Shown in pieces: positions 35,059-44,343 of a stretch of DNA of 64,000 nucleotides (the first letter of the stretch is position 1; every line of letters starts with the position of its first letter). The stretch lies in the NCBI RefSeq assembly GCF_025962655.1, contig NZ_JAGFPE010000001.1, positions 1,702,506-1,766,505 on the forward strand, written 5' to 3'. The position numbers and the translations under genes were made by a program. Source of the DNA: Candidatus Symbiopectobacterium sp. NZEC151 (GTDB lineage Bacteria > Pseudomonadota > Gammaproteobacteria > Enterobacterales > Enterobacteriaceae). Below the pieces are notes generated by a model that made no database searches, was not told the origin of the DNA, and worked only from the letters and a program-made list of their open reading frames with translations.

Positions 35059-35586
35059 AAATACAGCGTTAGACACAAAACATCTTTTTCGCTCGGGAAC
35101 ACAGAACACTAGGCTATGAATGTTCAGACTTGGGCTAGCGGTGTTCTGCGTTTTCACAGGATAAAACCTGACAGTCCGAAATGAGCGAGGACCGGACATT
35201 GCTTACATCGCGGTATATTAACCATCGGGGAGCAGGTCTCAGGAAGTGGCCAGGCGCGTAACTGAGCATTTATGGCCCTACTAGGCAGAGCCAACCTTGA
35301 TAGCTTAATGTTTATCGATATCTGTATTTATTGAATGATTGTTCTTATGTGTCAAAGTTCTTGAGAGCTTTTTTAACGAGTTCATTGCTCACACTGCGGA
35401 TGGGTGACAAAATGAAAATCGATAAGCGTTCCGAGCTAAACCTGTTATAAATCCTACCGACATCCCCTTTTTGATGCATAATGTTTTCACTCCGTTACTG
35501 ACTAAAGGTCATAGGAGTTAACAACCCCTTGTTAGTCAGATTATGGACAATCACTTAAGTGAATATGGAATAAATAAGGTTTACGA
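35059..35586. other. Non-coding gap before the membrane nuclease gene
   Basis: About 530 bases with no supported gene. A hairpin-forming pair CAGAACAC (about 35102-35109) / GTGTTCTG (about 35142-35149) lies near its left end and may terminate the alpA operon. The rest is AT-rich promoter-like DNA. It marks the boundary between ICE regulatory genes and variable cargo. Confidence 0.4.
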
Positions 35587-37011
35587 ATGACGGCCCCAAA
35601 CTCCGCAAGCTATCCCATTCCTGCTGATTGGCAAAATTTTGAGAGACTTTGCATCACTTTGATGAGCGAAATCTATGGTTGCAAGTTTCAGGCCTATGGC
35701 CGTAGCGGGCAGCGGCAGAACGGCGTAGATGCGCTTGGCATTCTTCCAAATGGAGATGTAATCGCAGTTCAGTGCAAAGGTAGGGATCAAGGTTATGGTA
35801 GTAGACTTAAACCAAAGGATATTCATACCGCAGTTAGAGAAACTAAGAATTTCAAGAATAGAATCGCTTACTTCTACATTCTGTCGACCTGCCCAAATGA
35901 TGTTGCTCTTGAAGATGAAGCCGTGCAGATTACTCAGTCGCATTTGCTTCAAGGACGCTTTCCGGTAACGTTTTGGGGGTGGCAGACACTTGAAAATCAA
36001 ATTAGGAGGTATGAATCTGTACAGCGGGAACATTTTGGGTATTGGTTCAAGCGTTTATCCACTCTACAGTGGGCAATGCGAATTGCTATTGGATGTCTGT
36101 TGATCATTAGCAGTATTTACGTAGTTCATCAGTATCTAACTTATCACAATGCTCAGGTTGATCTCAGAGAGAACACGGATAAAGACATCTCTCAGTTTTT
36201 AACTCTGACCAATAAACTGGATCATGCATACAGCACATGTCTGAAGACCCTTGATGAAAAACCATTTTTATCATCATGGGAACTGGATACATTCTGTGCA
36301 AGACCGGTGTCAATATCGCTGGGGGAAATTGAATCTCAAGTGAAAGAAACTGGGTTAAATATAGACGCGCGTGCTTTTGACAATCTGTCCGCTATTTTAA
36401 AGATATTTCGTGTAGATTATAGGCAAGTGCTAATTGCGTCCGACAGAACCCGTTCATTTGAAAAAAATGTGCTACATAATATGAAAGCTCTTTGTCCGCC
36501 ATTCAAGGATAAGGGGATTATGGATCGTATGTTCATTGAGCTAAGAGAACCTGCAGAAGCTGCACAAATAAGCCAGCTTGAGTTTTACTTTGTTCTCAGT
36601 GATTTCATAATGCCAAGTTTAGATGCGGTAAGGGCACAGGTTCTTGTCTCTACCAGGCAGATAAATAACCAGCAGATACCACAAACCCTTATGGAAGAAG
36701 CAAAAGAACTGAACCAACTTATCAGTGAGCGAAATAATTATAATATCGAACCACCACAGTTCCCATTTAGTCTAGCAGTAGTTAAGTCAATGAGCTCGCG
36801 GTCAATAACGTTAACTGGAGAGATGTCAGATCAAGTACAAGGAGAGGAGACTCGTTGGGCCAATTTGATGTTGGGAAGTATGGCTTTTGCAATGGAGGGC
36901 AATCCAAAAGAGGTTGACGAATTGGTTCAGTGCGGTTTATATAAAACAGAGACACCTAATATTATAAAAAATAGAAATCAAGAGAAAATTTTAAAATCAC
37001 AAATTCAATAA
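35587..37011 (+). CDS. Membrane-anchored restriction-endonuclease-like (Mrr-type) protein
   Basis: 474 residues. The N-terminal 150 residues form a PD-(D/E)XK nuclease domain of the Mrr type: E19 in NFERL, D48 in NGVDALG, and Q62-x-K64 in VIAVQCKGRD, with the usual spacing. A single hydrophobic helix follows (about residues 162-180, WAMRIAIGCLLIISSIYVV). The remaining 290 residues are soluble, mostly helical and unlike anything I recognise. No ATPase or methylase gene accompanies it. AT-rich composition suggests transfer. A one-gene membrane-linked anti-invader nuclease is the most attractive reading, but only the nuclease fold is supported by motifs. Confidence 0.75.
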   Translation: MTAPNSASYPIPADWQNFERLCITLMSEIYGCKFQAYGRSGQRQNGVDALGILPNGDVIAVQCKGRDQGYGSRLKPKDIHTAVRETKNFKNRIAYFYILSTCPNDVALEDEAVQITQSHLLQGRFPVTFWGWQTLENQIRRYESVQREHFGYWFKRLSTLQWAMRIAIGCLLIISSIYVVHQYLTYHNAQVDLRENTDKDISQFLTLTNKLDHAYSTCLKTLDEKPFLSSWELDTFCARPVSISLGEIESQVKETGLNIDARAFDNLSAILKIFRVDYRQVLIASDRTRSFEKNVLHNMKALCPPFKDKGIMDRMFIELREPAEAAQISQLEFYFVLSDFIMPSLDAVRAQVLVSTRQINNQQIPQTLMEEAKELNQLISERNNYNIEPPQFPFSLAVVKSMSSRSITLTGEMSDQVQGEETRWANLMLGSMAFAMEGNPKEVDELVQCGLYKTETPNIIKNRNQEKILKSQIQ

Positions 37012-37085
37012 TTGGAATGAGAAGTAAAGATATTTTTTATTTTGAGAGTTATGCATTGCAAATAAAAGCACCACAAGGAGTTAAC

Positions 37086-37215
37086 ATGCCTGGATCAAAA
37101 TCATATAAATTTGAAGTAAGAGATTGATGAAGTTGCCGAAAAGGCAATTGAAGCATTTAAATTATCTTATTACAAAACTGCTCATTCAAATCTGCATGAC
37201 CCATTCATTAGATAG
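37086..37215 (+). pseudogene. Short frameshifted reading frame after the nuclease gene
   Basis: CAAGGAG precedes ATG 37086, which opens MPGSKSYKFEV and stops after 13 codons. One base out of frame, IDEVAEKAIEAFKLSYYKTAHSNLHDPFIR continues to a TAG at 37213. Removing one A in GAAGTAAGAG would join them into a 42-residue protein. It is either a mutated small gene or a sequencing slip. The function is unknown. Confidence 0.4.
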
Positions 37216-37416
37216 TGTGATTTTATTAATTCCGACCGTCGCTGTGCATTGGGCCACACTCCCTCGCCCATGCTGGCAAGGCTGTAACAAGCAACTTCGG
37301 CGGCCATATCAGCGCTCCGGATTAGGTCAGAATATGCACTTAATGTTTGCGATTAGTGACCTGCTCACCAGTGATTACTACAAAATGCTGTAACAACGTC
37401 CGCTCCTTGACACGAA

Positions 37417-37446
37417 GCAGACCTAAAGAAAGGCAGTTAGGTCTGC
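37417..37446. terminator. Perfect hairpin
   Basis: GCAGACCTAA (37417-37426) and TTAGGTCTGC (37437-37446) pair perfectly around a 10-nt loop. No T-run. It separates the nuclease region from the immunity-type genes. Confidence 0.5.
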
Positions 37447-37514
37447 AGTGAGCGAAGTCCGGAAATTCGTTTTCGGGTAACATAATCCATATGCAAGAGG
37501 ATTTCTAAAAGAGA

Positions 37515-37598
37515 ATGGGGCGTCTAAGCGGGATACTTGCAACGATTCTTGCCGTATTCACCGTAAGTACTCTGTTTGGCGTATTTTTAATCAAATAG
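37515..37598 (+). CDS. 27-residue small membrane protein
   Basis: Reads MGRLSGILATILAVFTVSTL and continues GVFLIK to a TAG stop. It is almost entirely one hydrophobic helix with a basic start and end, similar in shape to small toxic or regulatory membrane peptides. A GAGG motif lies 13 nt upstream. It precedes the next gene by 24 bases and could share its transcript. Identity is unknown. Confidence 0.4.
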   Translation: MGRLSGILATILAVFTVSTLFGVFLIK

Positions 37599-37622
37599 CA
37601 AACACCAATAAAAGGAATTTTC

Positions 37623-37949
37623 ATGAACAATCTTCCATCTATGCCGCAGTTAGGGATTTATGTCTCAAAAATCGATCCCACCCTTTGCATCACTGTAACC
37701 GCCGTTGATATTGTCGATGACTCTCCTGATGATGAATTGTTTTATTTAGTCCGCTGGATCGAGGGGGAAGATGAAAGTGATATGTCTGCGATGGAATTTG
37801 AGCTAGATCCAGCAGAGTGGAAGGCTTTCGTTGAGTCTGAGCAATTAGTGTTTGAGCGCGATCCCTACATTGATTCAGTCCCTGAAAATTCAAACCTTGC
37901 GAAAATTCGGGATTTACTTATGAAAACTAAACAGAATGACCGTTCGTAA
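37623..37949 (+). CDS. Small acidic protein, possible immunity protein
   Basis: 108 residues, strongly acidic (IEGEDESDMSAMEFELDPAEW), AAAGGA before the start. No signal peptide or membrane segment. Acidic single-domain proteins of this size in such cargo clusters are often immunity proteins; the adjacent Imm42-like gene supports that. I do not recognise the family itself, and no toxin gene is adjacent. Confidence 0.6.
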   Translation: MNNLPSMPQLGIYVSKIDPTLCITVTAVDIVDDSPDDELFYLVRWIEGEDESDMSAMEFELDPAEWKAFVESEQLVFERDPYIDSVPENSNLAKIRDLLMKTKQNDRS

Positions 37950-38027
37950 GCACCCATCAGGAAAGATGGCTTAGGGAGTGTTATCCATTTGGGACAAACG
38001 GCAAACGAATTCGCAAGCAACTTGTCA

Positions 38028-38084
38028 CCAAAGGTGAAGCACTTTCTGTTCTGGCGTGTAGTTAATACGCGTTCTTCGTTTCAT
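38028..38084 (-). pseudogene. IS30-family transposase N-terminal remnant
   Basis: The minus-strand frame MKRRTRINYTPEQKVLHLW matches the first residues of IS30-type transposases and then stops. The rest of the gene is missing. It is a scar of a lost insertion element between two immunity-type genes. Confidence 0.55.
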
Positions 38085-38276
38085 GGCAACACCCCCTTGA
38101 TTAAGGATAGCGTTGCATCGACTCATTGAACTCACAACGAGGAACGGACGTTTACACCTCACGAACGAACTTAAATATAAAATTTTTCCAGTTATGCAGT
38201 GGCTATAAGGAATGTATTGACATGATATCTATGCCAAAATGAATTGAATTCAATCATTTACGGAGTATTGCAAATC

Positions 38277-38507
38277 ATGGCTATAGTGTTCATTCCTGCC
38301 CTTGTTTCGCTGCTTGAAGCCAAAGAGAAGGACTTCAGACGAGAATTGACACGAGAGGATGTTGAGTCGATCCGAGATAATGCTACTGCTATTGAGTTAC
38401 CTGCAGAGATTGCCTGGGACATGATCAAAAGCCTAGGCTATCCCGATATTGATGTGCAAAATGCCTGGGATGAGTGGTTACTATATAAAAAAACCATAAA
38501 TTTTTAA
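38277..38507 (+). CDS. Small protein of immunity-like type
   Basis: 76 residues from the ATG at 38277, with CGGAG upstream; the frame opens earlier without an RBS. MAIVFIPALVSLLEAKEKDFRRELTREDVESIRDNATAIELP resembles a recurring family of short orphan proteins found beside polymorphic toxin loci; that resemblance is from memory. It ends DAWDEWLL-like with acidic and aromatic residues. The function is unproven. Confidence 0.55.
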   Translation: MAIVFIPALVSLLEAKEKDFRRELTREDVESIRDNATAIELPAEIAWDMIKSLGYPDIDVQNAWDEWLLYKKTINF

Positions 38508-38570
38508 GAGCATAGATGTTCTTCGAACAGAACTTCTCTAAATCGGTAAACTATTCGGTAAAGGAATATT

Positions 38571-39116
38571 ATGATTTTTGGTGATCCCTATCGCTTTGCA
38601 ATCTGGATTGAATACGTTCCGCAATGGGGCGATTCTATAAAGAATGGTTTCTTCTATTTCTTTTTGAACGGGAGTATGTATCCTAATGATATCCGCACAT
38701 CGACCTTATTCGTTGATTATGATGATGTTATTGATTCTGAAAATGCTCTTATAGCTATGCCATGCGATGATGAAATATTTAATGCATCAACAGATGAAGC
38801 TTTTGAATATCTGTATAAAATGGCTTACCCACAGCCCACGCCAGAGAATGAATATCCTGATGGAATTTGTAAGTTCAATGCTTCACCCACGATCATTTTA
38901 GAATCTGGAGCATGTTTTTTTGCCGTTTCGAACAAAAATTTCGTTAGAATCTTAGGTGGTAAGGTATCTGAATTAGTCGATCATGGCGAGAGGCGCGTTT
39001 GGCAAGATATTAAACACCCTATTATAGAAGATATAACTATAGAAAAAATTGAAATTAATAAAATAATTTCAAGCTTTAAGAAATATACCACTTCTTTATT
39101 ACAAATAGATCGTTAA
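38571..39116 (+). CDS. Imm42-like immunity protein
   Basis: 181 residues. The opening MIFGDPYRFAIWIEYVPQWG and the central SGACFFAVSNKNFVRILGG fit the Imm42 immunity family of polymorphic toxin systems. No cognate toxin lies beside it, so it is an orphan that may protect against toxins of competing cells. AT-rich composition indicates acquired DNA. RBS AAAGGA precedes the start. Confidence 0.7.
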   Translation: MIFGDPYRFAIWIEYVPQWGDSIKNGFFYFFLNGSMYPNDIRTSTLFVDYDDVIDSENALIAMPCDDEIFNASTDEAFEYLYKMAYPQPTPENEYPDGICKFNASPTIILESGACFFAVSNKNFVRILGGKVSELVDHGERRVWQDIKHPIIEDITIEKIEINKIISSFKKYTTSLLQIDR

Positions 39117-39183
39117 TAACATTCAAGGGCTAGGAATTTTGCATTTAAACTACTTATATTCTCATCTGAGAAAATCACAGCGA

Positions 39184-39200
39184 GGGCGTTTGTAACGCCC
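39184..39200. terminator. Hairpin after the Imm42-like gene
   Basis: GGGCGTT-TGT-AACGCCC, perfect 7-bp arms, 67 bases past the stop codon. Confidence 0.5.
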
Positions 39201-39297
39201 AGTATTCAGCTTAAATATACACGAAACTCCTCTATTTAATGGGCATCAACCATGTTGCAAACTTCCGCTTCACGCCCTGAGACATTCGACAAGCTTT

Positions 39298-39780
39298 TTA
39301 TGGCTTCAGTAAGGGCGACTTTCGCGCTTCCAGTGCCAGCAAGTATTTCGCTTCGTCGTACAGGGTTTTGGTCTTCCAACAGCGGTAAATGATCCTTATC
39401 CATTTAAACGCTAGAGCCCGGATAACGTAGCATCAGGTCTAATGCCAGCTCAGCATCCTGCGGATCATCCTTCGTACCGCTGGGCCAGAAAGCCTGTCGG
39501 TAGCGGGCCAGTGACAAGGTGTGTACTGGAAAAACAGTGACAAATGGGTACTTCTGGAGGCATACACCACCGGGCCTTTCTTCAGCTCAACGGCAATAGC
39601 AATCCTGCCTTTTGCCTTCTGGTGTAACTCATTGAGCCAGATATCAAGCGCCTCAGGCGTATGTTCAATCACATGGAATATGCGATCACCATTTTTAAAC
39701 TGAACGCAGATATCGTGTTTTTTATCCGCCCAGTCCAGACCAACATGAGCAGCAAACTGATCTATAGCAGTCATCACCAA
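39298..39780 (-). pseudogene. IS110-family transposase, internally deleted
   Basis: The N-terminal RuvC-like part is intact (HVGLDWADKKHDICVQFK, then IAIAVELKKGPVVY). A shifted frame then gives RYRQAFWPSGTKDDPQDAEL, and a third frame gives KTLYDEAKYLLALEARKSPLL, which is the C-terminal tail. The central and most C-terminal regions are missing. It is a dead IS110 element lying just upstream of the conjugation operon. Confidence 0.75.
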
Positions 39781-40372
39781 CTCCTTTTACCGGGGATTGG
39801 TATGCATTCCACGCTCTTCGAAAGAAATATAGTCAGCAGTTTGTCTGCATGCCCTGAGTATTCGTTAGCGAACGTGGAGCACTTACTGGCTCGAAAGCAA
39901 AGCGGCAATCATCAAATCACATGATTCTGGCACAATATTCGTAACCAATAAGCGCATACCCTGAATCACTTAAAAGTGTAACTCTCAGGGTTCGAATGAC
40001 TATATCTGGCACAAAGCGGTCGGCCTGATTAGAGCCGTAAAGCGTCACCCCACACTTAACCAATAACGCTAACCCACTCTAAAAACTCCCCTTTTTTCTT
40101 CCACTTTTCCAATCAGAGTTTCCCCTATCGAAACATCTCTCCATAGCACACCCTACTCTCGCCAGCACCGCCTGGCGAACCACAGGGGCGTCTATTCGTC
40201 TCGGTACCGTATCGCTCTTTAACAACAGGGATCGGGCTGTCACATAACCACAATTCAGGGTGCCGCTGAATGTCCTCGCTGACCCGTTAGAACCGGAATG
40301 CAGGATCGGGATGTGACCGGTTTATTGCCTCAATACGTTGCCGTTACTTGTCATTTATAAGGAGCCGTCACC
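39781..40372. promoter_or_regulatory. Leader and promoter region of the conjugation operon
   Basis: About 590 bases without a gene before virB2. Its right part holds partly complementary tracts (GATCGGGCTGTCACAT near 40227 and GATCGGGATGTGACC near 40306). No virB1 lytic transglycosylase gene is found here, though it usually precedes virB2. The RBS of virB2 is AAGGAG at 40359. Confidence 0.5.
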
Positions 40373-40651
40373 ATGCACAAACGAAAATATTGGACCACGA
40401 TGTTCATCACCCCATTTATTTCTGTACAGACGCTGGCCGCCGACAGTGGCTTTACCAAAGCCAACGACACGCTGAACCATACCTCCGCAGGCCTGCTCGG
40501 TCTGGCCGCTGCCACCATCACGTTGGCTACCATGTGGATAGGCTACAAAGTGCTGTTTGACGGCAAGAGCCTGCACGACATGCGCAACGTGATCATCGGG
40601 GCCATCCTGATTGTCGGTGCCTCCGGCTTCGGTGCCTACTGGGCCTCCTAG
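40373..40651 (+). CDS. virB2: VirB2-type major pilin
   Basis: 92 residues. A signal peptide is followed by cleavage around TLAA-DSG. Two hydrophobic segments (LLGLAAATITLATMWIGYKVLF and VIIGAILIVGASGFGAYWAS) with the short basic loop between give the VirB2 hairpin shape. Pilin subunits are stored in the inner membrane and assembled into the conjugation pilus. It is first in the operon, 11 nt from virB3-B4. Confidence 0.9.
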   Translation: MHKRKYWTTMFITPFISVQTLAADSGFTKANDTLNHTSAGLLGLAAATITLATMWIGYKVLFDGKSLHDMRNVIIGAILIVGASGFGAYWAS

Positions 40652-40662
40652 GAGAAAAACCA

Positions 40663-43359
40663 ATGACCACGCTGAATAAAGCGCTTACCCGCCCCGCCAC
40701 CATCATGGGTATTCCGCTGGTGCCCTTCGTCATCGTCAGCGGCTTCATCCTTCTGTTGTCGGTCTATATAAGCTATTCCCTCGCGCTGTTACTGCTCCCG
40801 GTCTGGGTAGAAATGAAAGTGAAAGCCAGAGCCGACGTACATTATTTCGGGCTGTTGTGGCTGGCGTTTAAAACCCGGGGGCGGTTTGCCACCAATAAAC
40901 GGTTTGGCGTCAATGCCCTTCTGGCCGGGCAATACGATGCCGTCGATATCTCGGAGTTTATGCAAACGATGAAATTAAACCAATGCATCACGCTGGATAA
41001 CTACCTGCCCTATTCTACTCACGTTCATCCTCAAGTTATCAGGAACCGTTGCGGTGATTTTGTTGCCACCTGGGAAGTGGATGGAACCCTTTTCGAGGGT
41101 GAAAATGAGCATCACCTGACGTTAATGGCAACTCACCTTAATAACGTCATTCGCGCGTATGAAGGGTTGCCGGTGACGTTCTACGTGCACCGTATCCGGG
41201 AAAAATACCACGATGCCTTTGCCGCAAACTCGGGTATCCCGTTCTCAGACGAGGTGACCGAACGTTATTACCAGCCGGGTAAAGACAAACCGTTGTGGCG
41301 ACATCGCCTGTTTTTTACCCTCTGCTATGCGCCCCGCTCCGAACTTGATGAGGCCTTAAACGTGATGCTGGAATACCGGGAAAATCTCTCGAGCGCGTTA
41401 TCACGCTATCAGGCACAACCGCTGGGTTTATTCGAAGAAAAGCGCCGGGTGTATTCCTCACAGCTGTCATTTTATCACCGCCTGCTCAGCGGAAAATGGC
41501 AGCGCGTGGCAGTCACCCGCACCCCGTTTTACGACCTGCTTGGCACATCAGACCTGTTCTTCAGTACCGACACCGCCGAATGCCGCACCCTGTGGGGATC
41601 GCGTTTCTTTCGCGCTCTGGAAATCAAGGATTATTCACCGGAAACCGCGACCGGATTGCTGGATGCGCTGCTGTATGCCGAAAGCGAATACGTTCTGACG
41701 CAGTCCTTCACCTGCATGGCGCGCGATGAAGCACAACAGCATATCCGGCTGGCAGAAAAGCGGCTGAATGCCACCGACGATGATGCGCTTTCGCAGCGTG
41801 AAGAACTGATTGTGTTGCGTGATTTACTCCAGTCCGGACATGTGTCGTGCGGCAAATACCACTTTTCTCTGCTGGTATCGGCCGACAATGCCGACCAGGT
41901 GGTGAAGGATAGCAACACGCTGGCCCAGCCCTTTGCCGATCTCGGCATCATGACTACTCTGTCTACGCTGTCGCTGCCTGCCGCGTATCTGGCACAGTTG
42001 CCGGGTGTGTATACCCTGCGCCCCCGGCTGGTGGTGATCAGCAGCCAGAACTATGCGGACATGGCAAGCCTGCATAACTTTCATCCGCACAAGCGGGACG
42101 GCAACCCGTGGGGCGAAGCCATCGCTATTCTGACATCACCCGGTGGCGGCGGTTACTGCCTCAACCTGCATGACAGTCAGGTCGGACGCGATGACTTCAA
42201 CGAAAAAACGCCGGGCAATACCGCCATTATCGGTAAAACCGGATCGGGCAAGACCCTGCTGATGACCGTGTTGCAGCAGTTGATGCAGAAATACCGTAAC
42301 CCGGCCACGTTTGCCGGATCGGCCACCATCAAACGACTGACCACCGTGTATTTTGATAAAGATCGGGCAGCGGAGATGGCGATCCGCCAGATGGGCGGCC
42401 ATTACTTCCGTATCCGCTCGGGTGTTGCGACCGGTTTTAACCCGTTTTCACTGGCCCCCACTCGGCGCAACATCGGCTTTATCAAGCATCTGGTGCGCAT
42501 GCTGTGTCGTCGCAACGGCGCACCGTTAGATCCGCGCGACGAACAGCGGATCAGCACCGCCGTGGAAACCATCATGCTGGACTACCCGCAGGCATACCGC
42601 CGCTTTGGTATCACGCGACTGCTGGAAGTGCTGCCCGAAGCGCCGACCAGAGAGGCCAGAACCAACGGGTTGCGTATCCGCCTGAAACCCTGGGCGCAGG
42701 GCGGTGAATTCGGCTGGGTGTTTGACAACGAGCAGGACAGCTTTGACATCGGTGACAGCGATAATATGGGCATCGACGGCACCGAGTTTCTGGATGATGA
42801 CGACATTCGCGGGCCCGTCACCTGTTACCTGTTGTACCGCGTGACCGGCCTGCTGGACGGTCGCCGACTGGTGATGTTTATGGATGAATTCTGGAAGTGG
42901 CTGGCCGACGTCGAGTTTTCTGACTTCTCGCTCAACATGCTCAAGGTGATCCGCAAGCTGAACGGCATCTTTATCGCAGCCACCCAGTCACCGGATGAAA
43001 TCGTCAGGCACCCGATTGCCCCGGCCATCATTGAACAGTGCAGCACACAACTCTTTCTCGCCAACCCGAAAGCCAGCCGTACCGATTACGTAGAGAAACT
43101 CAAAGTCCCGGAAAGCGTTTACGACATCGTGAGAAACCTTGATCCCGGTGAGCATTACATGGTGGTAGTGAAAACACCGTTACACACTGGGGAGACCCGC
43201 CCCTTTATCGCACTGGCAAAAATGGACCTGTCCGGCCTCGGCAGACTCACCAAACTGCTAAGCGGGACGGAAGACAACCTGAAGCTCTTTGACACGCTCT
43301 ATCAGCCAGGAATGCCGCCCGGTGAGTGGAAAGAAAAATTCCTCGCGTTAGCCATCTGA
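40663..43359 (+). CDS. virB4: VirB3-VirB4 fusion, conjugation ATPase
   Basis: 898 residues, longer than VirB4 alone (about 790). The first 100 residues are VirB3: two hydrophobic helices (PLVPFVIVSGFILLLSVYIS and LALLLLPVWVEM). The VirB4 part follows with Walker A IIGKTGSGKTLL near residue 522 and Walker B RLVMFMDEFWKW near 742. VirB4 drives pilus assembly and substrate passage at the inner membrane. The fused form occurs in several T4SS lineages. The chain is complete without a break. Confidence 0.94.
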   Translation: MTTLNKALTRPATIMGIPLVPFVIVSGFILLLSVYISYSLALLLLPVWVEMKVKARADVHYFGLLWLAFKTRGRFATNKRFGVNALLAGQYDAVDISEFMQTMKLNQCITLDNYLPYSTHVHPQVIRNRCGDFVATWEVDGTLFEGENEHHLTLMATHLNNVIRAYEGLPVTFYVHRIREKYHDAFAANSGIPFSDEVTERYYQPGKDKPLWRHRLFFTLCYAPRSELDEALNVMLEYRENLSSALSRYQAQPLGLFEEKRRVYSSQLSFYHRLLSGKWQRVAVTRTPFYDLLGTSDLFFSTDTAECRTLWGSRFFRALEIKDYSPETATGLLDALLYAESEYVLTQSFTCMARDEAQQHIRLAEKRLNATDDDALSQREELIVLRDLLQSGHVSCGKYHFSLLVSADNADQVVKDSNTLAQPFADLGIMTTLSTLSLPAAYLAQLPGVYTLRPRLVVISSQNYADMASLHNFHPHKRDGNPWGEAIAILTSPGGGGYCLNLHDSQVGRDDFNEKTPGNTAIIGKTGSGKTLLMTVLQQLMQKYRNPATFAGSATIKRLTTVYFDKDRAAEMAIRQMGGHYFRIRSGVATGFNPFSLAPTRRNIGFIKHLVRMLCRRNGAPLDPRDEQRISTAVETIMLDYPQAYRRFGITRLLEVLPEAPTREARTNGLRIRLKPWAQGGEFGWVFDNEQDSFDIGDSDNMGIDGTEFLDDDDIRGPVTCYLLYRVTGLLDGRRLVMFMDEFWKWLADVEFSDFSLNMLKVIRKLNGIFIAATQSPDEIVRHPIAPAIIEQCSTQLFLANPKASRTDYVEKLKVPESVYDIVRNLDPGEHYMVVVKTPLHTGETRPFIALAKMDLSGLGRLTKLLSGTEDNLKLFDTLYQPGMPPGEWKEKFLALAI

Positions 43360-43381
43360 CACCACCACAGAGGTGATCACT

Positions 43382-44098
43382 ATGCCTGTCCGACACGCCA
43401 TGCTGGCGCTATCGCTGCTTATTGCCCTACCGGCCATCGGCGGCGGCATCCCGGTATTCGATACCATACAGAACGCCGAATCCATCAGACAGTGGACTCA
43501 GGAATTAAAGCAATGGGAGGAGACCGTCACCCACTATAAAAGCCAGCTTGATGCCTATCAAAAGCAATTAGCCACCGCAACCGGCATTCGCGATATTCAG
43601 GGTTTTCTCAGCGAGACCCGAAACCTTAAAACCGATATTGATGCGTTACGTAAAAACGGGATTTCACTCGATGCGTTACTGACTCATCCGGACGGGGAAT
43701 ATTCCTCGGCGCTGAATAAGCTGTACGACAAATACCAGGCTTTTAATGTATGCAACCCGGCCAGCGCATCTGACTACTATCAGGCCATCTGTCGGCAAAT
43801 CGTCCTCAATCAGGCGCTGGCGATTGAGCATACCCGTGACGTTGAAACACGCATCGGCAACGCGCTCAACGATATAGCCCTGTTATCCAAGCGCATCACC
43901 GATGCCAAAGACGCAAAAGAATCACAGGATCTGGCCAATGCCATAGCAGCCAGAAGTGTGCAATTAAACGTACTGACTCACCAATGGGAGATGACCATCA
44001 AACAAGCCGAGCAACGCGCCACATTGCTGGAACAGCAACGGCGACAGGCATTCGACAAGCAACAAGCCACGGCCCCCATTCCTGACTTTAATCACTGA
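43382..44098 (+). CDS. virB5: VirB5-type minor pilin
   Basis: 238 residues from the ATG at 43382 (AGAGGTG upstream). A signal peptide (MLALSLLIALPAIGGG) leads to a region GIPVFDTIQNAESIRQWTQELKQWEETVTHYKSQLDAYQKQLA, the start of the VirB5 helical bundle. The protein is coiled-coil rich throughout. VirB5 sits at the pilus tip and helps recipient contact. It is in operon order between virB4 and virB6. Confidence 0.9.
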   Translation: MPVRHAMLALSLLIALPAIGGGIPVFDTIQNAESIRQWTQELKQWEETVTHYKSQLDAYQKQLATATGIRDIQGFLSETRNLKTDIDALRKNGISLDALLTHPDGEYSSALNKLYDKYQAFNVCNPASASDYYQAICRQIVLNQALAIEHTRDVETRIGNALNDIALLSKRITDAKDAKESQDLANAIAARSVQLNVLTHQWEMTIKQAEQRATLLEQQRRQAFDKQQATAPIPDFNH

Positions 44099-44108
44099 GA
44101 GGTCAACC

Positions 44109-44336
44109 ATGAAACCCCCTTTTCTCTTTTATCCAACCCTGCTCGCTACGTTATTACTGGCAGGGTGTGATTCTCCCAAATCAATAGCGTGGTACAAGGC
44201 GCACCCGAATGAATTAACCGTCCGATATAAAGAATGTGAATATTCCGGTAACGATTCTCAGGATTGCCGCAACGTGCGTGAAGCACGGTTTCAACTCAGC
44301 CAGGAGAACGCCCCGGTTCCCAACGTCAACCAATGA
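44109..44336 (+). CDS. EexN-like entry-exclusion lipoprotein
   Basis: 75 residues. Lipoprotein signal with lipobox LLAGC (C20). The mature part SIAWYKAHPNELTVRYKECEYSGNDSQDCRNVREARF, with a pair of cysteines, matches the EexN family, which blocks redundant conjugation into cells that already carry the element. It is placed between virB5 and virB6, a usual site for exclusion genes. Confidence 0.88.
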   Translation: MKPPFLFYPTLLATLLLAGCDSPKSIAWYKAHPNELTVRYKECEYSGNDSQDCRNVREARFQLSQENAPVPNVNQ

Positions 44337-44343
44337 GGTCCCC

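Noticed and set aside
37124..37393. 89-codon reading frame after the nuclease gene
   Set aside because: No RBS; it overlaps the better supported frameshifted small gene in another frame.
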